Of a DNA stretch of 64,000 nucleotides, positions 37,201 through 48,172 are shown in pieces. Location: the NCBI GenBank assembly GCA_038502055.1, contig JAXRKN010000036.1, positions 2,418,001-2,482,000 of the forward strand. Reading direction: 5' to 3'. The translations under genes and the position numbers were made by a program. Position 1 is the first letter of the stretch; each line of letters begins with the position of its first letter. The notes beneath the pieces were generated by a model, which saw only the letters and a program-made list of their open reading frames with translations, did no database searches and was not told the origin of the DNA. The DNA is from Tanytarsus gracilentus. Lineage: Eukaryota > Arthropoda > Insecta > Diptera > Chironomidae.

Positions 37201-40200
37201 AAGGTTGTTCCTCTTTTTCTAGAACAACGAGCGTTTAGTTCTTTTTAGCTCACACTAGCTTCGTCAATCAGTGAAATAATTCTCCTTGAGATTTTTACAT
37301 TAACAAAATTAATCCCAACCAGATGGTTTTGCTGGTGAGAGAAATGGTTTATGTCATGATCGATTGCAAAAAACAATGTTGTTGTATAAAGAGAATATTT
37401 AATTGACTTGTATAATGTGCAACGATATAATTTACATAAAATATGTGCAATTATGAATTAATTACGCAAGTAAATTTGAAATTGCACTTTGATTACTTGT
37501 GGGAATTAATTACCGTATCAAACTTTAAATTGAAGCTGAAGTGATAATTTTCCACGAAGTTATTTAATTGACTTCGCTAATGACTTGTTAAAGAAGCGTG
37601 CATAAAAGTTTTAGAGCGTTTGAAATTATTATGCGATGTTATGTTAATTATTTAGTAATTATTATTATTTACTATATAGTTGTTGCTAATTAAATCATGA
37701 TAGAAAAGATTTTCTTTTTTCTAAAGATTATATTTCTATTTAAAACGTTTTTAATGCTAATAAGTCTAATTCGAGATAGGAGTCGAGAGCTTTTTTGAAA
37801 AGTTGAGTAAAAAATTTAAAAACGTTATGAAAAATTTCAGAAAAATCATCGATAATTTCTCATTGAAATTCATCGTGTCTGACTCCAATCAAAATTTAAT
37901 TTTAGAATTTAAATCCAATTAAATTTATTGAATTTAAAACCAGCTTAAAGCTACACGAGCACCATCGCAAAGTTCATCCTACTCGCAGTTTGAAGCAATC
38001 TTAAATAAGAATTTTCTCACTCACGATATTACCAAAATCAATTCCATTTCCATTTCGAAAACTATTCCAACTTAAATCTCTGATTTCACACCAGTAATCT
38101 GCTTTCGCCCATTCAAAGTTAATGACTCCCGAAGAAAATTTCCAAGTAATCAACTTTAATGAAGATATTTTGAATTAATGCGAGTGAAAAAGAAGAAAAT
38201 AATTCTTTTTACTTCCTTTTTCTCTATTCTTTCTCAAATCTCACTTCGACATGAGGAGAAAGCACTTAGATTCGGTTTCATTTCGGAAAGGGAAAGAAGA
38301 AAAAGTTTAAAGGAGCACATTTTTGACACTTCTCGACACTTTTTCTCTTTTCCTTCTCGCACTTCACTTTTTCATTTCATTTACTCGTTTCTATGACTCC
38401 TTTTGGTGGGCGAAGGCATGAGGATGAAAAAAAAAGAGTGAAGAGCGTCATTTGCTCATCATATAGTCGCTCGTTTTAACATAATCGCACGAAACGCTCC
38501 ATTGCACGCTCGCACAGAATTTCTCAATTAAATCGCTCCGGCAAATGAGAGCAAGTTGTAATTTTGTGCCCGAGACAATTCATTTAGTTGACGATGGGTG
38601 GGGAGAGAGGAAGAAGAAGAACAGATGGATTAAAAGCTAATGTTTAGGGAGTGCTGCGCTCTCAAGTGAAAAAGGAAAAGCTTTATCTCGAAATCATGAA
38701 TTTATGTGGCAGTTATCTCCCATTTTGAGATGTAGTTAAGTACATTTCGAGAGCTGCAGGGTATCTGATGACTTCGGCACAGTTTGACGAGTCATTTGGC
38801 ACAGCGGAGGTGTGAGTTGAAAATTTCTTGCACCCCCCGGATGGATGGTTGAGGAGCAGATGATTGTCATACATTCAAGTGAGAACTGAGATAAAAATCG
38901 AGTTGAATATGAACTTTGCCATAAATTTTTCTCAAGAGCTTTCGTTGCATGATCTCAAATCTACAATTTTCGTATTTTCTTCTTTTCTCATTTTGTCATC
39001 AAGGGAATTAAATTTAAAACTTTCTTTTTCCTCGCTTACATAGAACAACCTCGATTTATTGCTCTATTCGGTCTTTGTAAAGGGGTCGAACACTTGAGAA
39101 GTGTTAATGCGAAGTTAAAAATTTGAATGTTCAACCCCTGCATCTTAACCCCTCTCGCATGGATACATTTGATAAGAAGAAAAGCATTAAATGATTCATT
39201 AAAAAATTCCTCGTGTTCTCATGAAATTGCACACGAATAAACGACGCTCGGATCAGCGATCTGCGAACGCAAAAAAATGAGTTTTTTTACTCGTTTAATG
39301 GGATTCAAATAGCTTAAATTGATTTTCAGATCTTTTCCCATTATGCGGTTCGTAGTTTTTTTTTCTTCCTTCCCAAAGAAGAAAAGTTTTTAAGTGGATT
39401 TCATGCAACACAAGCAGCCACATGTAAACGTAATTGAATATTATTAAGAGCATTAAGTTTCATTATGTTGGCATAAATCATGATTTATATAAAGGCAATT
39501 TTATTTCACTAAATTCTCAACAATGGAACTATCCTCGAATATATAGTTGTGGCAATTTAAAATTCACTCATTCATTTCGAGTTCAACATACGAGCGCTCG
39601 CTTCTTCACAAATTTGCTAGCACTACAGAAAGCAACAAAAATGTCGAGTAGATTAAATTACGCTTCAAAAGATTTTCAACTTGCTCCACTTTTTTTCAAC
39701 TCGGTGAGTTTTCAAAAATGTCCAGCTATGGTCATTTTGCTAACGGTCATGGAGTGATTACGGTTCCTTTCACTTATCTGAAAAGCTCTCGTGAAAAATC
39801 GTTGAAATTATTTGCAGCTCTATAAAATTCTTCAAAAAATATTTTTATCTGCAAAAGCTATTCAAAAACTTTTTTTCTGCATCACTCAATCTAAAGTGTC
39901 AAAAACTTATCATTTTCATTAAAATCACTGAATAAATTTTCAGTTCTTCAACTGTAGATTTCTCTTTTCGACAAGTGCATTTTGCCAAATTTTAATACAT
40001 TTTAGTGGAAAAAATGTTTCAAGGAGCGGTGTGGGTTGAAGTGTTCGAAATTAATTCACTCTTTCATGTTCCTTTCCTCATTCTTATGTTCATGCAGCCA
40101 TAATACAATGTCGAATGAAGTAGCTATCAGCAGTGAAAGAAAGTTGAAATTTTAATTCAAGGCTTTTTGTAGCAGCAATGCAGCAATTTCTTTCTCTCAC

Positions 40201-42008
40201 TCACTTGAAATGTATTCAAATTACAGTTTGAGAATCTTCATTGTAGATTCAGTGATAGTGGTTGTGGGCTCGCAATGTGTGAGAAAAAAGGATACGAAAT
40301 GTATAAAATCGAGTGAAATTATGCACAAGAGAATTTAAAATGAAAATCAAGGATGGGACACTCTAGAAAAAATTTTAAATTTTATAAGATAAATTTGGAA
40401 TCTGACACAATTTTTATTGAAACAATAAGCCTCAGTTTGTCGACCATTTGAAAAATGAGTTCACCCTCCCATGCGAAATGAAACACAGAAATATACAAAA
40501 TGATAGGGTTATGTTCGCTGTTAATTTTATCATCATTTTTCTCTCGCTTTTTAATAAGTTGCAAATCCCATAAGCAATTCATTTCAGTTCTCTCTCAGGC
40601 GCATTGACGCAGTTAAACTTCACACTAAAACTTTTTCATTAAAAACAAAACACTCACTTAAGTCTTTGGAGTTGCAAACAAACCAGTACTTACAAAAAAA
40701 TTTAAACAACAAAGATTAAAATTTTCATGCTTCTAAAAATAAATAAGAGTTTAACCGTTAAACTTTAACCTCAGTGTCATTATACGATGCAAAACTGGCA
40801 AACGATGCGATATTGAACGACACACATCGAATCGAGCGATTGAGAAGTAAAAAAGAGAAATTGAGTTTTTTCTTTACCACCGAACTGTGTGACAGTAACT
40901 AGGTTAACTTATTATCGCTCTAGTTGCGGAGTGGAGAGAATTTCCCGTGGGATGCAAACCAAAAATCAAAGTTGACAGAAGACACGAAAGAATGCAAATT
41001 TGGAAAATAAAATAAATCGAAGGATTTTTGCTTTTAAACTAAAAAAAATCATTTAGAAATTTTAAAGTTTGCAAATAATTTTAAAATTAATAAATTATAG
41101 AATTTTTATGTTAAATTACAAGAATTAGTTACTCCCCCTGGAATTTTTATTGCTCGCTCATTCGATACTCTCAATATTCACATCTTCATATATAAGAAAA
41201 ATCCCCAGTTGCATGCATATACTTAGCAGCGAGCGAAATATGAGTCAAATCAATGCATGCTGTAATAAAGTTGTTCATAAGAATATATTACACCATCTTC
41301 TCTGCATCATCGTCGTCGTCGTCTCATGTCTAAGTTGATCATTTATTTGGATAGAAGCGGAGAAAGGGAGTGAAACAGAAAAAGTTTCTCTCATTCGTGT
41401 CTTTTCGCATTTAGATTTATATTTTGTGTGAGGTAGTCCTGGAAATATGGCATTACGTGCTCACTGGAATTTGCTAGAGATATATTTATGGTTCGGCGGT
41501 TGCTAGAAGAGTTGAGAGAAAAAGAAATAAAATGCACATGTGTGACAAGAAAAAAGTTTTACGATTCATAAAAATTTTAATCGAGTAAGATGCAATTTTA
41601 ATTCACTTGCCTCTGTTTTTGTGTTCGGGTTCATTCTTTATCTTAAATTATTCTTGAGCACGAAAGTTTTTGTTTGTCAGATTTTATCTTCTTCTAAGGT
41701 CATTGAGTTTTTTTTGGTAACCTATTTATATGGCCGTTACGTCATTTGTTTTCTTTAATCGTTTTTGTAAACAAAATTTCTTTGGTCTGTTTATGTGTTT
41801 TTATTTTTATCCAATTGTAAACCTTCGAAATGATTTTGTATTTTTTAAAAATAGCAAATAAATATTTATGATAACGCAAATATAATAAATAATGCAGTTT
41901 TTTCGAAGAGAGATTTTTCGCTCGAAGAAAATTTTTCGTTTAGAAACTCTTTTAAATTTTTTACTGTGAATTCAAGAAAGAAAATTTAGTGAGAAAAATC
42001 GAACAGTT

Positions 42009-42877
42009 ATAGCTCCGCTATATATTAATTTTGGTTTTTAAAACCTGTTTTCGGCCCCTAGTGCAAGCATTAATTTTGCAATATCAAAACTTATACTCAA
42101 ATGATAGGCCTAGTCAAACCCTACAAACTGGCGAAAACAGATTTGAAATCGGTTGATCCTACGAGGAGTTAGAGCCATTTAAGTCATCTTACTTTCTTAC
42201 TTTCTCACTTTCTTACTTTCTTACTTTCTCACGATCTTAGTGGGCGGCATATCTCAAGAACGGCTGGTCGGATTTGACTCGGGTTTGTGGCTAAAGATCG
42301 GGTTTTGGCTCTAGTTGTGCAAGAAGTATTTAGTTTTGAGGTACGACCCTCCAAGGACCGTCCCTGAGTGCAAAAATGTCCTTTTTCATACAAATTTTCT
42401 CTTATATGGCTTCATGTATGTCGTTGAACTCGTCATTGCATCAGGAATCGATTGACACTGACGATTTTTGAGGAATGTCCATCATGGCCGGCCAGGAGTG
42501 CCACTAATGTCCATTTTTCAGAACTATGGCTTCTGTTGTGTTGTGCTTGTGGTCTTGACACTGTTTTTGGGAATTTATCTGGCTGGCCGGGTGCCCTTGT
42601 CCTTTTTCGACTATGGCTTCATGTATGTCGTTGAACTCGTCATTGGACCAGGAATCGATTGACATAGATGATTTTTGAGGAATGACCATCATGGTCGGCC
42701 AGGAGTGCTACTAATGTCCATTTTTCAGAACTATGGCTTCATGTATGTCGTTGAACTCGTCATTGCATCAGGAATCGATTGACACTGACGATTTTTGAGG
42801 AATGTCCATCATGGTCGGTCAGGAGTGTCACTAATGCCCATTGCAACGGAGTAGGGTACTAATCTATGCGGAGCTAT
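42009..42877. mobile_element. Non-autonomous repeat element with 10-bp inverted ends and internal 120-bp repeats
   Basis: ATAGCTCCGC (42009-42018) and GCGGAGCTAT (42868-42877) are perfect inverted repeats. Inside are a TTACTTTC microsatellite (about 42188-42231), a unique segment of higher GC than its surroundings, and four tandem units starting with ATGGCTTC at 42406, 42526, 42613 and 42733. Units 1, 3 and 4 are about 120 bp and close copies; unit 2 is 87 bp and divergent. There is no coding capacity for a transposase. The short open frames are by-products of the repeat. Family not recognised. Confidence 0.6.
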
Positions 42878-45800
42878 TGGAAATGGCAACGCCGTTTGCA
42901 GACCCATCTTGTTTTATTTCAAAATTTCTTGATTGATTTTTAACACCGTAATAAAAAAAGATTTTCTATTTGCGCGACACAATTTTCATTCTAAACAAGG
43001 ATCGAAAATATCGCTCATAAACTTCAAACTCTACAACGCATGTAATTTTCAGAATTTTAAGGGTGTGTGCTATAAAATTATTCACGCTAAAAATCCCCAA
43101 AATATTTCCATAAGAGCTTAACAACATGTAAAACTTTTCTATACCGTACACAAAATCCTGTCATCGATCCTGTTTGGCTTAACAAAAAAAGTCCACGCGA
43201 CGAAAGGATTTTTTGTGATGTTGAAAATTTGTTCTGGACACTCGTTAGAAAAAATATCAGCAGTGGAGCGATTCATTTATCAAACACGTCAATTTGCACG
43301 TCAATTTTTACATGCGATCTGTGTAAACTTAGTCACGCAGCAGTGCGCCAAAGTTGCGTCACTTCCTCTCAGAAATGCTCTCGAATGACGTTTTGTGTTT
43401 ATTGAACATGTGATTTTTCAGAACCACGGGTACTTTTTTTCTTGTATCTCTCGCTTTTATTTAGAATTGAGTGGAAAGTGGAAAAACGACGATGAAGAAA
43501 ATCAGCGAAAATTCGTCCAACAACTGCCACAATGACTTAACAGATGGAAAAGCAAAAACGTGAAATTTTTCTAAAAATAAATTTCATTTTTCTTGTTTGT
43601 CGTCATCAGCCAAATAAAATTAATTCCATTTTGTCGTCTATGCTTTTGTCCATATTCACACCAGACTGAGAAAGAGAAAATGACGATGACAATAAAGTTT
43701 TTTTTTGCGGGAAAGAAAAAAAAGTTGAGGGTGGTTTCTTTGTGCCAAAGTGGAGGTGGTCGATCGTTAACGATGGATGGTCTATAAAAGAATTGTGCGT
43801 GATTTCGCATACTAAATGTTGTTTTCAATGCTTTTAACCTCGCACTATTGGGAAAAGTACGATAGGGAGGCAAAAGAAAGGGGAGAAAATAAGAATCGTA
43901 TATCTGATTAATTTTCTAATGTTTCCTGTTCCTTTTTCTCTTTTTTTACACACACATACAAAAATGCCTCGCTCATTCGTGAATGGGGTAAATACTTATT
44001 ATGTGAATGAGGGATTTATTTTTAAGGCGAGTAATTTTATCACTCGGAATTAAAAAGGCGGAAGGAATGTGTGCCTCGAAATATTACCATTTTTCGTGTT
44101 GCTCAGGTTCAATTAGCTAAGTGAGAGTTTTAATAGAATTTTCTCATGGAATTTTTATTTTTCTGTCTGCGACGTGCAAAAATAAAAATTCCTTTACATT
44201 AATGCAGTTTTGAAACATCACTCCAATAATTTTTTAAAAACATTCAAATTTTTGCAAATATTTTTATTTTAACGTATTTTTTAAATCAAATCAAACTCAT
44301 GAAATTCTTTTTCGAAGTCACATCAAAAAACTATAATTTTCTCATTTCGTTTAGTGACTTATGAATGGCCATCCACATTACACAACAAGGGGAGTGATGT
44401 TTGTGATAAAAATAGAGAAACTATGAAAATACATTTTTGTTTCTAATTTCATGTTTGTTATTTTTTTCTTCTTCCTCTTCTTTCATCCTTTTTCTCTCTC
44501 TCTCCGCTGTGAAAAACGTGCGGTGGTAAAGCATGGAAAAAAAGAAAAATAGGCCACAAGCACAAAACCACCATCTAAAATGCTATGCCATTTTTCTTTT
44601 ATGGACACATACATTTAGAGTGAGCGAGACGAGAGTGAGGAAAAAATTCACGAGGGACTATTTGGTTTGTGCTTTAGCCAAAGCTTTACAAGCAATGGCA
44701 TTGAGGAGGTTTGGTGTGGCCATGAGCGAGGGGCGGAGATTGATTTCCCAGTAGCGATGTTTATATTTTAAATAAATGGTCGGCTCTGGTTTGAAGGAGT
44801 TTATAATGCGGTTAACTTTTCACCGCAACATCACTCCAAATTCTCTATGACGTCACCACAAATTGACCTCCACAAAGCATTTCACAATTGTCACAAATTG
44901 ACTTGTTTCTGAACTCGGCAAACGACATCGATTTGTCAGTGCGAGGGTAAGAGAAGCAATGTGGCTACAACGTGGTGAAATTATGATTCATAAAGATTCC
45001 TTTTCAACGCCACATAATTGGCAAAGTGATCTCTCTCTCTCGAATCAATTCATTCCATCTCCTCCCCAATGTTTTTTGCAATTTCATCCCTTCATATTTC
45101 CTTGCGATAATTTTTAAAAATTTGTTTGAAAATTTATAGATAAAAAGTTTAATTTTAAAAAGTACGTTAAATTTTAATTTTTGAATTCTTTTTACATTAA
45201 TTTTCTCACCGGGATTTGTGACCATTTTCATACATCATAATCAAGAGCTGTAATCTCAAATTATGCATGCAAATTACTTTATTTTACGCCATAAAAGCTC
45301 TTCGAATTCTCAAGTTGTAGTTGCGGATGGTTTGTTTGTGTGTGGATATGATGATGTTATTGTTGAAATGGAGCAATCAAATATTGGAATCAGGAGGGGT
45401 TGATATTTATAACAATTCTCCTTGTTTCTTCTTGAAGCTTTTATTGGCATCATTTCCTTGTTTTTGTTGAGCGCTCTCGCTTCATGGATGCTTAAAAAAG
45501 CCTTGAAGCAAGTCAGAGGGAATTTTCTTTACAATCATTCGATATTTTGCAGACATCTTTGTCATTGCTTCCTCGCTACTTACTTCCACTGTCAGTGTGC
45601 TTCCAATTTGGCACAGAAAGAAAGGAAATAAATGAAAATTTTGAAGTAATTTGTACAAAAAAAAAGAGATGAAAAAGTTTTTTTACCAACCAGAAAACTA
45701 TTGACTCATTTTTCTTTTTTCCGCATTATACGATAGCGTTTTTTTTAAAATGAATATGATGAAAAGGATAAAAGGGAGCGAGTTGAGACTGAATGAGTGA

Positions 45801-48163
45801 ATGGTGGAGAAAAGAGAGCAAATAAAGGCTTGAAAGCATTTTGTAATTAAAGGACTTCAAAAGAGGGAACTATTTCAGGCGTGCATTTGGCAGAAATTGC
45901 TTTCGCACATTTATTCGAGTCAGTTAGTTTTATTGTCAAAAGGCATTAATGCATGCGAATGCAAAATTCTTTAAATGTATTTAAAATTGAAACCCAATTG
46001 GCAACGAGGAAATTTAACTAGGATTTAAATTGAGAAAATTAAATTAAACTTTAGGAAGAATTGAAAAGTTATTATCGAGATTTTATATAAAAAAATTATC
46101 TCGAATCCTAAATTAAAAATATGTTCAACTAAGTCTTCTAAAATAATTTTTTTGAACTCAATTGCGCTCACACTTTGAGCTATTTTCATTAATGTTCTCT
46201 CGTCATTTTCATGCATACGAAATTGTCTTTTAGTATATTTTTGCTGATCAATCAATAATCTCCACTCTGTTAGTATAAAGTGACAACTGAGTAATTTCCG
46301 TCTTCACATTATGTGTGTGAGTTTCTCCTCATTATATGCACATAAAATTTTGTGGTAGATCTCAACGCATGAAATTAGACTCATCTTGTGGTTAATATAA
46401 AAAAATCCATGTCATAACTCTCCTGCTCTAATCTGGGCACAAATTTCTTACGCTTTCTTTCACTCCAACACTCCCTTCAGGCTGTACACAGATATATAGT
46501 ATCAAAGTCATTCTATTCACCCCCGGGGAGACACCAAGAGGAGAGAAAAAAAAAGTGGAGTGAAGAAAAATAGAAAACGAATGGAAAAGTGAATGGATAG
46601 AAATTGATAAATAGATTTAGCAAGTCACTAGTGCCAATAAAACAGAATCAAAGTCTCCTTCGCTCATAAATAACCACATTGCCATTCCTTATAGTCTGGA
46701 TATGGAGACGGAAGAGAAAGCGAGAATCGAGAATCATTGATATGCATCTAAAGTTTATGTATAGGCGGGAGCTGAAAGAAAAAAAGTTTAGGAGCAGGAA
46801 GAGAGGAGAAAAATTATTCATGAGAGTGTCTACAAAAAAAAAGTCAGAAAAAAGTGTAATTTGAATAATGACTGCAAAAACTTTAACAATGAATTTTCAG
46901 TTTTTCTTTTCTTTTGATTTGCTTAATAATATTTTGTTACAAAATTGTTTTTAAGAAGTTTAAACTTAATTAAATTTAGACAAGAAATGAGTAAGCAAAA
47001 AATCTAGAACAAGAAGAAGCGCGATGATGGGAGGGTGTCGGAAATAAATCTAAAGAAATTTATTGCAACTTCTTGTTCTTTTGATTTGACGAATTTAGAG
47101 CTTTTAAATTTTTAAAATTTCATGTCGTAAGTTTAAATTAAATCGTTTTTTGATTTTTTTGCACTTTAAGGTTGTTCTTTTTTTGTTTAAATCACACAAA
47201 TTTTTGGTTTCTTGAAAATTTTAAGGCGACAGTGCAAAGTATCTCGTGTGCTCGAATATTGATTTTTGAGCGTCAACGGCAGTGTAAGCCTCAAGGCGGA
47301 AGAAAGAAGAAGGAAATGGAAACTTATAAATTATCTCGGCTCCTCATGCTCCACGATGATGAAAACATTCAAAGTTCTTATAAATGTTTTGTTCATGTGT
47401 GTATGTAGAATATTTGAAGATTTATGAGCTTGCATTGTTTACATTCCTATGGATTATGATAGAATGAAAGCAACGAGGTTAATTTTCAAGATTAATCACA
47501 AAGTATGCTCGGTATTGAACATAAAGATTAACTCCAAAGGAGGTCGATGATTTATTTGTACTCGAGAATGTTTTGTGCGTACGCGAGCATCTCGACCCAT
47601 CCCACTCAGTCACCTCACGTCGCTATTTAATTTATTTTTATTAATGCGCATTACAACATAATAAAGTACATGAGTAGTGTGCAGTTCGTGTTGAGGTCAA
47701 GTATTCAGATGATTGCGATAAAATTCTCGAATTCCGCTCAACAACAACCTTAAAAATATTTATAATAATTCCTTCACCCATTGCGAAGCGAATTAATGCA
47801 AAAATTTGTGGCTACTTTTTTTCATGTTTCTTCATCGTTTACATCGATGTTAAAAGTACGGTTTATTTGATTGCCTTATAAATATGCGATTTCTGTTAGT
47901 CTCGTCAAGGCGAGAGCAAAAAAAATTGACTGCGGTCATCGTGTGCTCAAATTCATTAATCTTAACTATTTTTCTTTCACTCTCTCTCTTTTCATGCTTT
48001 TCTCATCTGGTGCTGATCAATGCAGAAATCACCCTCGAATGTTAATTAAGGATTAGTCATTACGGAACACGAATCGACATAAAATGTTCCAAGGAGGCCC
48101 AACATTCACATTTTTACTGTTGTGGTGGCCATCCTTGGAAAACGAATTTCAATTAACTACTAG
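42878..48163. other. Gene-poor interval, right part
   Basis: About 5.3 kb before the first coding exon of the peptidase gene. I see no coding region. It includes a CRE palindrome at 44848-44855 and purine-rich stretches near 46540-46860. It may be 5' intron or upstream regulatory DNA of the peptidase. Confidence 0.45.
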
Positions 48164-48172
48164 GATCGCGTA

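Larger units (their letters stand above)
27700..42008. other. Gene-poor interval, left part
   Basis: About 14 kb without a coding region I can support. It holds a MITE-like element at 28251-28415, a (TAA)n microsatellite at 31220-31240, a purine-rich stretch at about 30950-31400 and a probable MITE end at 40349-40362. Two ATG-plus-donor segments (31401-31454 and 39641-39700) could be alternative first exons of the downstream peptidase gene, but the evidence is weak. Open frames here lack domain signatures and are of chance length. Confidence 0.5.

Noticed and set aside
42452..42692. Short open frames on both strands in the 120-bp repeats
   Set aside because: By-products of the repeat element, with no start context, domain or splice support.
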